A DNA stretch of 64,000 bases from Aquabacterium sp. NJ1 (GCF_000768065.1 NZ_JRKM01000001.1:558001-622000), one strand, 5' to 3'. Numbered from the stretch's first letter, positions 29,054 through 38,990 are shown. Numbers and translations: made by a program. The notes: generated by a model from the letters alone, not told the origin.

Positions 29054-30111
29054 TTGGCAGCCACCCAGCGCAGGCGTTGATGGATGAAGGTGTCACAGGC
29101 CAGCAAGGCAAACAGCAACAAGCCCTGGAAGACGCCAGTCAGGGCCTTGGGCAGCCCCAGGCGCGACTGAGCGAGTTCGCCCCCGATGTAGAACATGCTC
29201 ATCAGCACCGCCGAAAACACGATGCCCACGGGGTGCAAGCGCCCCACGAAGGCCACGATGATGGCGCCGAAGCCGTAGCCCATGGGGATATACGGCGTGA
29301 GCTGCCCCTGCGGCCCGGCCGCATCCAGCCCGCCGGCCAGCCCGGCCATGGCGCCCGAGAGCAGCAAGGCCGTCCACAAGGCGCGCCGTGACGAGAAGCC
29401 TGCATACCGGGCCGCCGCAGGCGCCAGACCGCCCACCTGCAGCTGGAAGCCTGCATACGTGCGCGCCATGAACACCGTCAGCACCAGCACCGCCAGCAAG
29501 GCCATGCCCACGCCCACGTTCATGCGCAAACCGCTGAAGAGCTTGGGCACGCGGGCCGCATCCAGAAAGGTGATGGTCTGGGGGAAGTTGTAGCCGGCCG
29601 GGTCCTTCCAGGGGCCGTAGACCAGGTAGCTCAAGACCATCTCGGCCACATACACCAGCATCAGGCTGACCAGGATTTCATTGGCATTGAAACGGTCGCG
29701 CAGCAAGGCGACGATGGCAGCCCACAACATGCCGCCCAGCACCCCGGCCAGCAGCACCAGCACCCAGAACCAGTTGGCACTGGTGGCGGTCGCATGCATG
29801 GCCACGCCACCAGCGAACACCGCGCCCATCACAAACTGCCCTTCGGCCCCGATGTTCCAGATATTGGCCTTGAAGCACACGGCCAGACCCAGACCGATCA
29901 GGATCAGGGGCGTGGCCTTGAGGCTGAGTTCGGACAAGGCGTAGCCGCTCCTGAGGGGCTCGACGAAGAACATCTGCAAGCCGGCCAGCGGGTCCTTGCC
30001 CAGGGCCAGAAACAGCAGCACACCAATGCAGACGGTGATGGCCAAAGCCAGCAACGGTGAAGCCAGCATCAGCGTGGTGGACGGCGTGGCACGCGGCTCA
30101 AGCTTGAACAT
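29050..30111 (-). CDS. ABC transporter permease, nucleoside type (first permease)
   Basis: A 353-residue permease with eight to ten helices, BPD_transp_2 family. Recognisable elements are FKANIWNIGAEGQFVMGAVFAG and the ATPase-docking region GLAPAAARYAGFSSRRALW. Start is placed at MFKLEPRATP (30111), 14 bases inside the ATPase gene; an in-frame ATG at 30138 is the alternative. It forms a heterodimer with the next gene product to import purine bases or nucleosides. Confidence 0.93.
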   Translation of the reverse strand: MFKLEPRATPSTTLMLASPLLALAITVCIGVLLFLALGKDPLAGLQMFFVEPLRSGYALSELSLKATPLILIGLGLAVCFKANIWNIGAEGQFVMGAVFAGGVAMHATATSANWFWVLVLLAGVLGGMLWAAIVALLRDRFNANEILVSLMLVYVAEMVLSYLVYGPWKDPAGYNFPQTITFLDAARVPKLFSGLRMNVGVGMALLAVLVLTVFMARTYAGFQLQVGGLAPAAARYAGFSSRRALWTALLLSGAMAGLAGGLDAAGPQGQLTPYIPMGYGFGAIIVAFVGRLHPVGIVFSAVLMSMFYIGGELAQSRLGLPKALTGVFQGLLLFALLACDTFIHQRLRWVAAK

Positions 30112-31645
30112 GCCCGCCCCCTTGCACTGCAGCACCATGCTGGCCACCGTGGTGATCCCACAGGCCACTCATCCACTCGCCCAATTGCTCGACGGTGGCA
30201 TCGGCCGTGGCCAGACTGGGCGACAAGCGCCCTTGTGCCATCACCATCATGCGGTCGCAGATTTCAAACAACTCGTCCAACTCCTCACTGACGACCAGGA
30301 TGGCGCAACCGGCATCCCGCAGCTTGATCAACTCGCCGCGGATTTGCGCCGCAGCGCCCACGTCCACACCCCAGGTGGGCTGAGACACCAGCAGCACGCG
30401 CGGCTCGGCATCGATCTCGCGGCCCATGATGAACTTCTGCAGGTTGCCACCCGACAGGCTCTTGGCCATCGCATGCGGGCCTGCCGCCCTCACATTGAAG
30501 CGCTCGATCAGCTCGCTGGTCATGCCCCACACGCCGGCCATGCGCAGCCAGCCGCCCGGGCCGATCGCATCCTTGCGCGTGAGCAAGGTGTTCTGCGCCA
30601 GCGACATGGTGGGCACGGCGCCGCGGCCCAGGCGCTCTTCGGGCACACTGTTGAGCCCGAGGTGGCGGCGTTTCATGGGCGATGCGCGGCTGATGTCGTG
30701 GCCAAACAAGGTGACGCTACCGGGTGCACCGCGTGGGTCTTCACCGCTGAGCACGGCCATCAAGGCCTGCTGCCCGTTGCCTGAGACACCTGCAATGCCC
30801 AGGACCTCGCCCGCGCACAAAGCAAAGTTGACATCCTTGAGGCTGACGCCAAACGGATCGTCACTGGGCACGTTCAGGCCTTTGACAGCCAACGCCACCT
30901 CACCCAGCACAGGCGCCTGCCGGTTCAACTCAATGGGCTCGGAGCCGATCATCAAACGTGACAAGCTGGCATTGCTCTCCTGGCGAGGGTCCACCTCACC
31001 GGTGACCTTGCCGCCGCGCATCACCGTGCAGTGGTGGCACAGCGAACGGATCTCATCGAGCTTGTGGCTGATGTAGAGGATGGCGCAGCCGCGCTCGGCC
31101 AGCTGGCGCAAGGTGGCAAACAGCTTTTCCACCGCCTGCGGAATCAGCACCGAGGTGGGCTCGTCCAGGATCAACAGTTGCGGGTTGGTCAGCAGCGCGC
31201 GCACGATCTCGATGCGCTGGCGCTCACCGACCGTCAGCGAGTGGACATGCCGATCCGGGTCGACCTCCAGCCCGTATTCACCGGACACCTGGCGGATGCG
31301 TTGGGTGACCTCGGCCAGGCTGAGCGATTTGTCCAGCCCCAGCCACACGTTCTCGGCCGCCGTGAGCGTGTCGAACAGCGAGAAGTGCTGGAACACCATG
31401 CTGATGCCCAGCGCACGCGCCTCCTGGGGCGACTTCACATGCACGGGCTGGCCGTTGAAGAAGACCTCGCCGGCATCGGGCTTGACCGAGCCGAAGATGA
31501 TCTTCATGAGTGTGGACTTGCCCGCCCCGTTTTCGCCCAGCACCGCGTGGATCTCGCCTGGCCGAACCTTCAGGCTCACCCCGTCATTGGCGCGCACGCC
31601 CGGGTACTGCTTGGTGATGCCGCGCAATTCAAGACGAAGGCTCAT
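30098..31645 (-). CDS. ABC transporter ATP-binding protein, double-domain nucleoside/sugar type
   Basis: A 515-residue protein with two ATPase domains. Domain 1 has Walker A GENGAGKST near residue 40 and LTVGERQRIEIVRALL with ILDEPTS. Domain 2, as typical, has a degenerate Walker A (SGNGQQALM) but a good signature LSGGNLQKFIMGRE and Walker B LLVSQPTWGVDV, where the usual E is Q. Only domain 1 is likely to hydrolyse ATP efficiently. It overlaps guaD by 4 bases and has a TGTATACA site just upstream. Confidence 0.94.
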   Translation of the reverse strand: MSLRLELRGITKQYPGVRANDGVSLKVRPGEIHAVLGENGAGKSTLMKIIFGSVKPDAGEVFFNGQPVHVKSPQEARALGISMVFQHFSLFDTLTAAENVWLGLDKSLSLAEVTQRIRQVSGEYGLEVDPDRHVHSLTVGERQRIEIVRALLTNPQLLILDEPTSVLIPQAVEKLFATLRQLAERGCAILYISHKLDEIRSLCHHCTVMRGGKVTGEVDPRQESNASLSRLMIGSEPIELNRQAPVLGEVALAVKGLNVPSDDPFGVSLKDVNFALCAGEVLGIAGVSGNGQQALMAVLSGEDPRGAPGSVTLFGHDISRASPMKRRHLGLNSVPEERLGRGAVPTMSLAQNTLLTRKDAIGPGGWLRMAGVWGMTSELIERFNVRAAGPHAMAKSLSGGNLQKFIMGREIDAEPRVLLVSQPTWGVDVGAAAQIRGELIKLRDAGCAILVVSEELDELFEICDRMMVMAQGRLSPSLATADATVEQLGEWMSGLWDHHGGQHGAAVQGGGHVQA

Positions 31646-33048
31646 GCTGCTGCTCGAGTTTTGTATACAGTTTGACCTGCAATGAGCGTGCCTGCCAGAT
31701 TGCGCTCGTCCCCCAGGGTCATCCAGACAAACAGGCGCTCGTGCAGGTCACCACTGGCCTGCGCCAGGCGATCGCGGTGCGCCGCCACGTCACCCACAGC
31801 CCAATCCCAGATGGCCAGATCGGCCATGCAACCGGGCTCCACGCTGCCGATCTCGTCAGCCAGACCGAGGTGGCGCGCCGCGCCCAGGGTGGCGGTGTAC
31901 AGCGCCTTCCAGGCCGTGAGACGGGTGCCTTGCAGGGCCTGTATCTTGTAGGCGTCGCCCATATTGCGCAGCATCGACAGGCTGGTGCCGCCGCCCACGT
32001 CGCTGGCCAGACTCACGTTGACGCCCTCGCGCTGCGCCTGAGCCCAGTCGAACAGACCGCTGCCCAGGAACAGGTTGGACGAAGGGCTGTGCGCGATCTG
32101 TGCACCACGTTCACGCAGCACGGCGCGGTCATTGGCGTCCAGCCAGATACCGTGAGCCAGCACCGCTCGTGCGCCAATCAGGCCATCGCGGTCATACACG
32201 TCCAGGTAACTGCGCGCATCCGGGAACAAGGATGCAACCCAGCGCACCTCGTCCTGGTTTTCAGCCACGTGGGTCTGCATGTAGGTGCCAGCATAGGTCT
32301 GGCACAGCTGCCCGGCCATCATCAACTGCTCGGGGGTACTGGTCGGTGCAAACCGGACCGTCACGGCGAAGGCTTGCCTGCCCTTGCCATGCCAGCGGTT
32401 GATCAGGTCCACGCAATCGCGCTCGGCCTGGTCCACGTCGTCGCGCAAGCCTTCGGGGGCGTGGCGGTCCATCAGCACCTTGCCGGTGATCAGGCGCATG
32501 GCGTGGGCGTCGGCCTCTTCGAACAAGGCCTCGGCACTCGCCTTGTGCACGGTCGGGAAGACCACCGCCGTGGTCGTGCCGTGCGCCCACAGGGCTTTGA
32601 GGAAGCGCTGGGCCCCATCTTTCGATACAGCAGGATCCGCATAGCGCCGCTCGGCAGGAAAGGTGTAGGTGTTGAGCCAGTCCAGCAAGGCGGTGCCGAA
32701 ACTGGCAATCACATCCAACTGCGGGCAATGCACGTGCGTGTCGATGAAGCCCGGCATGATCAGGCGACCACGGTGATCCTGCACCGGCGCGGCTTGCCAG
32801 TCGACATCCAGCGCCTGGCTTCGCGGCTGCACCGCCACCACCCGCCCGGCTTCGATCAGGACGGCGTGGTCCGGGCGCCAACGCACGCCCAGGGCTTCTT
32901 TCGGCGTCGCAAAGCCCGGATCCTCGGTGAAGTCCAGCACATCGCCCCACAGAATCAGGCGGCCTGCTGGCGCTGTTGGAGTCGGGTTGGATCCGGCAAG
33001 GCTCATGGGGTGTCGATTCAGTTCAGTCAAGGCAGTCGGTGTGGCCAT
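31642..33048 (-). CDS. guaD: Guanine deaminase
   Basis: A 468-residue amidohydrolase converting guanine to xanthine. Zinc ligands lie in FIDTHVHCPQ, then THVAENQDEV, LAHGIWL, HSPSSNLFLGSG and SLASDVGGGTSLSML, all guanine-deaminase signatures. The N-terminus has about 25 extra residues; an ATG at 33006 (MSLAGSNP) is an alternative start. I prefer 33048 because it overlaps the LysR stop as TGATG. It supplies xanthine to the divergently encoded XdhABC. Confidence 0.94.
   Translation of the reverse strand: MATPTALTELNRHPMSLAGSNPTPTAPAGRLILWGDVLDFTEDPGFATPKEALGVRWRPDHAVLIEAGRVVAVQPRSQALDVDWQAAPVQDHRGRLIMPGFIDTHVHCPQLDVIASFGTALLDWLNTYTFPAERRYADPAVSKDGAQRFLKALWAHGTTTAVVFPTVHKASAEALFEEADAHAMRLITGKVLMDRHAPEGLRDDVDQAERDCVDLINRWHGKGRQAFAVTVRFAPTSTPEQLMMAGQLCQTYAGTYMQTHVAENQDEVRWVASLFPDARSYLDVYDRDGLIGARAVLAHGIWLDANDRAVLRERGAQIAHSPSSNLFLGSGLFDWAQAQREGVNVSLASDVGGGTSLSMLRNMGDAYKIQALQGTRLTAWKALYTATLGAARHLGLADEIGSVEPGCMADLAIWDWAVGDVAAHRDRLAQASGDLHERLFVWMTLGDERNLAGTLIAGQTVYKTRAAA
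31662..31669. promoter_or_regulatory. Second copy of the TGTATACA operator core, in the guaD 3' end
   Basis: TTTTGTATACAGTTT lies inside the last codons of guaD, 16 to 24 bases upstream of the ATPase start. Its 8-bp core is identical to the centre of the palindrome in front of gntR. Being coding, it could be chance, but AT-rich self-complementary 8-mers are rare in this sequence. These are the only two copies I noticed. Confidence 0.35.
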
Positions 33049-34052
33049 CAACTGGCACTGCGCACAGGCAAGGCCTGCGCACGCGTGGGCGGCCGCACAG
33101 TTTGCAGACCACGCACGACGTCACGCACCTGTTCGCGCAACCAGCGGCTGGCTGCAGAGTGATGCGTCAGGTCATGCCAGAGCTGATAGTAGTTCATCGG
33201 CGGGAAGGCCACGGGGCAGCGCACGATCTTGACGTTCAACTGTTGCGCATACCGCTCGCAGAAGCGCCGCCCGGTGGTCAACACCAGCAGGGAGCCGGCC
33301 ACCATGTAAGGCAGCTGGGCGAAGTGCGGGTTGCGCACCACGATGTTGCGGCGCAGGCCCTGCGCGGCCAGGTGCTCGTCGATGATGCCCAGCGCACCGG
33401 GGTGCAGGGCGGGTGGCGCCACATGCTCGCACGCCAGGTACTGATCGACCGACCAGGCGCGCTTGCCCTCTTTGGGGAGCCTGGCGGCGGGGTGATCCTC
33501 GGACACCAGGCACACCACCTCATCGCTGAGCAGGCGCCCCAGATGCAGTTCGTCAGAAGGCTCCAGCCAGTTGCCCACGACCAGGTCGACCTCGCCGCGG
33601 GCCAGGCTGCGGCGGTAGTCCAGATCGGCGGAGAGTTGCACCACCTCCACGCGCACATGGGGCGCCAGCCGCCTCAGGCGCAAGGTCAACTCGGGCAGGA
33701 AGAAAGGGTCGAGGTAATCGGTGGCGGCCAGCCGGAATGTCAATGTGGATGTCGCCGGGTCAAACTCGCGCACGGAGCTGGTATGGCCGAACATGCTTTG
33801 CGCGTGCTGCAGGATGGCGGCAGCGGGTGCCAGCAGGCTGAGCGCCACGTCTGTCGGTGCCATGGTCTGCCCGCATCGAACAAGCAAAGGGTCCCCCGTC
33901 AACTCGCGCAGGCGCTTGAGTTGAGAGCTGACGGCCGGTTGGCTGGATTGCAGGCGAATGGCCGCCCGCGAGACACTGCATTCGGTGATCACGGTGTGCA
34001 AGACACGTATCAGGGAGAGGTCGATCTTCTCGAAAAGTGCGCTCTTGCTCAT
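33048..34052 (-). CDS. LysR-family transcriptional regulator of the purine operons
   Basis: A 334-residue regulator. The winged helix-turn-helix occupies residues about 9-68 (FEKIDLSLIRVLHTVITECSV then SRAAIRLQSSQPAVSSQLKRL), followed by a substrate-binding effector domain. Start MSKSALFEK is chosen because the helix-turn-helix follows at the usual distance; the frame stays open another 184 codons upstream, across the divergent xdhA gene, without conservation. It is the first gene of the salvage operon (TGATG overlap with guaD) and divergent from xdhA, so it most likely controls both. Confidence 0.93.
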   Translation of the reverse strand: MSKSALFEKIDLSLIRVLHTVITECSVSRAAIRLQSSQPAVSSQLKRLRELTGDPLLVRCGQTMAPTDVALSLLAPAAAILQHAQSMFGHTSSVREFDPATSTLTFRLAATDYLDPFFLPELTLRLRRLAPHVRVEVVQLSADLDYRRSLARGEVDLVVGNWLEPSDELHLGRLLSDEVVCLVSEDHPAARLPKEGKRAWSVDQYLACEHVAPPALHPGALGIIDEHLAAQGLRRNIVVRNPHFAQLPYMVAGSLLVLTTGRRFCERYAQQLNVKIVRCPVAFPPMNYYQLWHDLTHHSAASRWLREQVRDVVRGLQTVRPPTRAQALPVRSAS

Positions 34053-34063
34053 ACACCAAGTCT

Positions 34064-34079
34064 GATAATGCTTATTAGC
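34064..34079. promoter_or_regulatory. Inverted repeat in the LysR-xdhA divergent promoter
   Basis: GATAAT-GCTT-ATTAGC is an imperfect inverted repeat (core TAAT/ATTA) in the one AT-rich patch of the 147-base divergent gap, 12 bases upstream of the LysR start. LysR proteins bind such dyads near their own gene to control both directions. Assignment is by position. Confidence 0.4.
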
Positions 34080-34199
34080 GAAATGGTATGGCCGGACTCT
34101 ACACTGGCGATACCCTCTTCGAGGTGAGTGGCAACGCAGGCACGGGCTTTGCGGACACTTTGCCCCGTCGTCAAACCGCTTGCTGAAGGAGCCCTGCGC

Positions 34200-35738
34200 A
34201 TGAGCACCGCCGCCCCCCGCCCGATCCGCTTCGTGCACCAGGGGCAGATCCAGGAAGTCCAGGGCCTGCCACCCACCACCACGGTGCTGCAATGGCTGCG
34301 CGAGCACGCACACTGCACCGGCACCAAAGAGGGTTGCGCCGAGGGCGATTGCGGCGCCTGCACGGTTGTGGTGGGTGAAGCAGATCCTGACACCGGTGCC
34401 TGGCGCCAGAAGACGGTCAACGCCTGCATCCAGTTCCTGCCGACACTGGACGGCAAGGCACTGATCACGGTCGAGGATCTTCAGGCCGCGGGCAGCGACA
34501 AGCTGCACCCCTGTCAGCAAGCCATGGTGGACTGCCATGGTTCGCAGTGTGGCTTCTGCACACCTGGTTTCGTGATGTCGCTGTGGGATGTCTATCAGAC
34601 CCACGAGCAGCCTCTGCCACGCGCGGATCTGGCTGATGCACTGTCTGGCAACCTGTGCCGATGCACGGGTTACCGCCCGATTCTGGACGCGGGCCAGAAG
34701 ATGTACGAAGCACCGCGCGAGGCCTTCGCCAGTGACACCATGCTGGCGCAGTTGAACAGCTTGAACACCGCCTCGTCACCAGGGCTGGTCTACGAAGGCC
34801 CATCCTGCACGGACAGCCCACAACGCAGCCGGTTCTTTGCACCGCGCGACCTGAGCGAGCTGGCCGCACTGCGCCAGGCCATGCCCGAAGCCCGCTTGCT
34901 GGCCGGCAGCACCGACATCGGCCTGTGGGTCACCAAACAGTTCAAGGCCTTGGGCGACATCATCTATCTGGGCAAGGTGGCCGAGCTGCAGGCCATCACG
35001 GCAGATGCGTCTGCGCAACCAGATCAAACGGCGCGGCTGAATATCGGCGCCGCGGTGACGCTGGAGCAAGCCTGGCAAGCGCTGGCCACGCACATGCCCG
35101 CGCTGCGCGAGATCTGGCTGCGCTTTGCCTCACCGCCCGTGCGCCATGCCGGCACACTGGTGGGCAATCTCGCCAACGGGTCACCCATTGGTGACAGTGC
35201 GCCCATCCTGCTGGCGCTGGACGCCACGCTGGTCTTGCGACAAGGTCAGGCCACGCGCCAGATGCCCCTGTCCGCCTTCTACCTGGACTACATGAAGAAC
35301 GCCCTGCAAGCGGGCGAGTTCATCCAGTCGGTGCAGGTGCCGGTCGTCAACCCGCAAGGCCCCGGCGTCCTGCGCGCCTACAAGATCGCCAAGCGACGTG
35401 ACAGCGACATCTCTGCCGTCTGTGCCGGGCTGTACATCGAACTGGACGGCGAACGCATCGTGGCGGCACGCCTGGGCTGGGGCGGCATGGCGGCCACGGC
35501 GCGTCGAGCCACCCATGCTGAAGCCGCACTCATCGGGCAGGACTGGACCGAAGCCACCCTGCGACAGGCACAGGCGGCACTGGTGCAGGACTTCCAGCCC
35601 ATGACCGACCTGCGCGCCACCCGCGACTACCGGCTCAAGGTGGCCGCCAATCTGCTGGAACGCTTCTGGCTTGAAACCAGGCCGACCAGCCCTCTGCGTG
35701 CCCAGGACGTGCAGGTCTGGCCCTGTGACGCCACCTGA
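34200..35738 (+). CDS. xdhA: Xanthine dehydrogenase small subunit (2Fe-2S and FAD)
   Basis: A 512-residue subunit. The first [2Fe-2S] site is built from CTGTKEGCAEGDCGAC, the second from CGFCTPGF and LCRCTGYRP; together they occupy residues 1-170. The FAD-binding domain starts near residue 205 (LLAGSTDIGLWVTKQ) and includes APPVRHAGTLVGNLANGSPIGD-like RFASPPVRHAGT. It passes electrons from the molybdenum centre in XdhB to NAD. The start at MSTAAPRP is chosen because no conservation precedes it. It opens the plus-strand operon xdhA-xdhB-xdhC-8-oxoguanine deaminase. Confidence 0.96.
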   Translation: MSTAAPRPIRFVHQGQIQEVQGLPPTTTVLQWLREHAHCTGTKEGCAEGDCGACTVVVGEADPDTGAWRQKTVNACIQFLPTLDGKALITVEDLQAAGSDKLHPCQQAMVDCHGSQCGFCTPGFVMSLWDVYQTHEQPLPRADLADALSGNLCRCTGYRPILDAGQKMYEAPREAFASDTMLAQLNSLNTASSPGLVYEGPSCTDSPQRSRFFAPRDLSELAALRQAMPEARLLAGSTDIGLWVTKQFKALGDIIYLGKVAELQAITADASAQPDQTARLNIGAAVTLEQAWQALATHMPALREIWLRFASPPVRHAGTLVGNLANGSPIGDSAPILLALDATLVLRQGQATRQMPLSAFYLDYMKNALQAGEFIQSVQVPVVNPQGPGVLRAYKIAKRRDSDISAVCAGLYIELDGERIVAARLGWGGMAATARRATHAEAALIGQDWTEATLRQAQAALVQDFQPMTDLRATRDYRLKVAANLLERFWLETRPTSPLRAQDVQVWPCDAT

Positions 35739-35769
35739 TGCGGCGACACGATGTTTTGAACGAGCGCAC

Positions 35770-38109
35770 ATGAACAAGACCGTTGACGCTTTTCGCCCCA
35801 GCGCGGCAGCCGGACGCGCCCTGCCGCACGAGTCGGCACACCTGCACGTCGCTGGCCAGGCCACCTACATCGATGACCTGCCCGAACTCGCAGGCACCCT
35901 GCATGCAGCGCTGGGCCTGTCGCCTGTTGCGCATGGCAAGCTGCTGTCCATCGATGTCGAAGGCCTCAAGGCGCAAGCGGGCGTGGTGGCCATCCTGACC
36001 GCGGCCGACATCCCCGGCCTCAATGACTGCGGTGCCCTGGTTCATGACGACCCCATCCTCGCCGAGGGTGACGTGCGTTACCTGGGGCAACCGGTCTTCG
36101 TGGTCTTGTCCCGCAACCGTGAGACCGCCCGCCGGGTGGCCGCACGTGCGTCAGACTTCCTGCGCATCGAGCCTTTGCCCGCCCTGCTCACACCCGAGGC
36201 AGCGCATGCGGCCGGGCAGTATGTGGTCCCGCCCATGCACCTGCATCGGGGCGACACGGCCCAGGCACTCACGGATGCGCCAGCGCGCCTGCAAGGGCGT
36301 TTTCAGCTTGGCGGCCAGGAGCAGTTCTACCTGGAAGGCCAGATCTCCTACGCCATCCCGAAAGAAGGCAAGGGCCTGCTGCTGCATTGCTCTACCCAGC
36401 ACCCCAGCGAGATGCAGCATGCCGTGGCGCACGCCTTGAACCTGCATGCCCACGATGTGCTGGTGGAATGCCGCCGCATGGGCGGTGGCTTTGGTGGCAA
36501 GGAATCGCAATCAGCGGTGTTTGCCTGCATTGCGGCCATCGCCGCGTGGAAGCTGAAGAAGCCGGTGAAGCTGCGCCCCGATCGCGATGATGATTTCATG
36601 ATCACCGGGCGCCGACATTGTTTCGTGCACGACTACGACGTGGGTTACGACGCCGATGGCCGCGTGCTGGGCGCCAAGGTCGAGATGCTGGCCCGCGCCG
36701 GCTTCTCGGCTGATCTGTCCGCCCCCGTGATGACACGCGCCCTGTGCCACTTCGACAATGGCTACTACCTGCCCGCCGTGGACCTGCACGGCTACTGCGC
36801 CCGCACCAACACGCAGAGCAACACCGCCTTCCGCGGCTTCGGCGGGCCTCAGGGCGCACTGGCCATCGAGGTCATCCTGGATTCGATCGCGCGCCGGCTG
36901 GGCAAGGACCCGCTGGACGTGCGCCTGGCCAATCTGTACGGCACGTCTGACCGCAACGTCTCGCCCTATGGCCAGACGGTGGAAGACAACGTGCTGCGCG
37001 CCTTGATGAACGAACTGGTCGACAGCAGCGACTACCGCGCGCGGCGCCAGGCCTTGTCCGCCTTCAATGCCGGCAGCCCCGTGCTCAAGAAGGGCCTGGC
37101 CCTGACGCCCGTCAAGTTCGGCATCTCCTTCAACGTGGTGCACCTCAACCAGGCGGGCGCACTGGTGCACGTCTACAGCGACGGCAGCATCCTGGTCAAC
37201 CACGGCGGCACCGAGATGGGGCAAGGCCTGAACACCAAGGTGGCGCAGATGGTGGCCCACACCCTGGGCGTCAAACCCGAGCGCGTGCGCGTGACCGCCA
37301 CCGACACCAGCAAGGTGGCCAACACCTCGGCCACAGCCGCATCCACGGGCTCGGACCTCAATGGCAAGGCCGCGGCCAACGCCGCCCAGCAGATCCTGGA
37401 GCGCCTGGTGCAGATGCTGGCGACCAAACACCAGGTGCCGGCAGAGGCCATCCGCTTTGTGGACGATACGGTGCAAGTGGGCCCCGAGCTGCTGCGCTTC
37501 GAGGATGTGGTGATGGCCGCCTACATGGCACGCGTGCAGCTGTGGTCAGACGGCTTTTACGCCACGCCCAAACTGCACTGGGACCGCCAGACCATGCAAG
37601 GCCGCCCCTTCTTCTACTTCGTGTATGGCGCCGCCGTCAGCGAAGTGCTGGTGGACACGCTCACGGGCGAGTGGAAGCTGCTGCGCGCCGATGTGCTGCA
37701 CGATGTGGGGCAATCCATCAACCCGGCGGTGGACATTGGCCAGATCGAGGGCGCCTTCATCCAGGGCATGGGCTGGTTGACCAGTGAAGAACTCTGGTGG
37801 CACCCGCAAACGGGCAAGCTGATGACGCACGCCCCATCCACCTACAAGATCCCGACGGCCAGCGATTGCCCGGCCGACTTCCGCGTGAAGCTGTTCGACA
37901 ACCAGAACGTGGAGGACACGGTGTACCGATCCAAGGCCGTGGGCGAACCGCCGCTGCTGCTGCCCTTCTCCGTGTTCCTGGCCATCCGCGATGCCGTCTC
38001 GTCGGTCGCCGATCACCGCGTCGACCCGCCGCTGCGCGCACCCGCCACACCCGAGGCCATCCTGGACGCCATCGAGGCCGTCAAGGCAGGTGGGGCATGT
38101 CCAGCCTGA
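35770..38109 (+). CDS. xdhB: Xanthine dehydrogenase molybdenum-binding subunit
   Basis: A 779-residue subunit holding the molybdopterin cofactor where hypoxanthine and xanthine are hydroxylated to urate. Visible motifs are GQATYIDDLPE, MGGGFGGKESQ, NTAFRGFGGPQ, EGAFIQGMGWLTSEEL and the catalytic-glutamate region KAVGEPPLLLP. ATG at 35770 follows xdhA by 31 bases. The last 13 bases overlap xdhC. Confidence 0.97.
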   Translation: MNKTVDAFRPSAAAGRALPHESAHLHVAGQATYIDDLPELAGTLHAALGLSPVAHGKLLSIDVEGLKAQAGVVAILTAADIPGLNDCGALVHDDPILAEGDVRYLGQPVFVVLSRNRETARRVAARASDFLRIEPLPALLTPEAAHAAGQYVVPPMHLHRGDTAQALTDAPARLQGRFQLGGQEQFYLEGQISYAIPKEGKGLLLHCSTQHPSEMQHAVAHALNLHAHDVLVECRRMGGGFGGKESQSAVFACIAAIAAWKLKKPVKLRPDRDDDFMITGRRHCFVHDYDVGYDADGRVLGAKVEMLARAGFSADLSAPVMTRALCHFDNGYYLPAVDLHGYCARTNTQSNTAFRGFGGPQGALAIEVILDSIARRLGKDPLDVRLANLYGTSDRNVSPYGQTVEDNVLRALMNELVDSSDYRARRQALSAFNAGSPVLKKGLALTPVKFGISFNVVHLNQAGALVHVYSDGSILVNHGGTEMGQGLNTKVAQMVAHTLGVKPERVRVTATDTSKVANTSATAASTGSDLNGKAAANAAQQILERLVQMLATKHQVPAEAIRFVDDTVQVGPELLRFEDVVMAAYMARVQLWSDGFYATPKLHWDRQTMQGRPFFYFVYGAAVSEVLVDTLTGEWKLLRADVLHDVGQSINPAVDIGQIEGAFIQGMGWLTSEELWWHPQTGKLMTHAPSTYKIPTASDCPADFRVKLFDNQNVEDTVYRSKAVGEPPLLLPFSVFLAIRDAVSSVADHRVDPPLRAPATPEAILDAIEAVKAGGACPA

Positions 38110-38990
38110 GTGCGCCCGCGCTTCGCCAACGAGCCTGCGAGTGGGTCCGCCAGGGCCGGCGCGCCATGCTGATCACGGTGATGGACAGCAAAGGCTCCAC
38201 GCCCCGTGATGCGGGCACACGCATGCTGGTGAGCACGGATCAACTGCTGGGCACGATCGGTGGCGGGCACCTCGAATGGCAGGCCATCGACCTGGCGCGT
38301 CAGGCCCTGCGGGAATGCGGCGAGCAGGCAGCGGCCACCTGGGAGCGCAGCTTCGCACTGGGCCCCACGCTGGGCCAATGCTGCGGCGGGGTGGTGAGCC
38401 TGCGGTTCGCCCCGCTGAACGAGGCTGCCATGCGCGACTGGCCCCTGAGCCAGGGCCTGCACATCGAACTGCATGGCGCCGGGCATGTCGGGCAGGCCAT
38501 GGTCAAACTGTTGGCCGATCTGGATTTTTCCGTGCGCTGGATCGACACGCGCGACAGCAGCGACCCAGGCTGCGGCCTGCCGGATGACGCCACCCTGCAG
38601 GCCCTGCCCGCCCAAATCACCTGGCTGCCTTCGGACTGCCCCGAAGCCGAAGTGGCCGATGCGCCAGCCGGCGCCATCCACCTGGTTCTCACACACCGGC
38701 ATGATCTGGACCTGCGCATCATCGAGGCCGTCTTGCGGCGTGGCGACAGCCTGTTTGCCGGCTTGATCGGGTCACAGACCAAACGCGCCAAATTCCTGCA
38801 TCGGCTGCAGGACAAAGGGCTCAGCGCGGACCAACTGGCGCACATGAGCTGCCCCATCGGCCTGCCAGGCCTGCAAGGCAAGGAGCCCGCCGTGATCGCC
38901 GTGGCCGTCGTCGCGCAGCTGCTCCTGCTGCGTCAGCAACACGTTGCTGCCACGGCCACCTCAGCACCATCGGAGTCAGACGCCAAGTGA
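38097..38990 (+). CDS. xdhC: Xanthine dehydrogenase accessory protein XdhC
   Basis: A 297-residue maturation factor that inserts sulfurated molybdenum cofactor into XdhB. DSKGSTPRDAGTRMLV, IGGGHLEWQAI and LGPTLGQCCGG form the N-terminal XdhC domain; the Rossmann-like C-terminal domain begins LHGAGHVGQAMVKLL and contains GLIGSQTKRAKFL. Start ATG lies 13 bases inside xdhB. The stop overlaps the GTG of the next gene (GTGA). Confidence 0.95.
   Translation: MSSLSAPALRQRACEWVRQGRRAMLITVMDSKGSTPRDAGTRMLVSTDQLLGTIGGGHLEWQAIDLARQALRECGEQAAATWERSFALGPTLGQCCGGVVSLRFAPLNEAAMRDWPLSQGLHIELHGAGHVGQAMVKLLADLDFSVRWIDTRDSSDPGCGLPDDATLQALPAQITWLPSDCPEAEVADAPAGAIHLVLTHRHDLDLRIIEAVLRRGDSLFAGLIGSQTKRAKFLHRLQDKGLSADQLAHMSCPIGLPGLQGKEPAVIAVAVVAQLLLLRQQHVAATATSAPSESDAK

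Noticed and set aside
34053..34604. N-terminal extension of the LysR protein upstream of 34052.
   Set aside because: It runs antisense through xdhA; the helix-turn-helix sits at the expected place after the chosen start.
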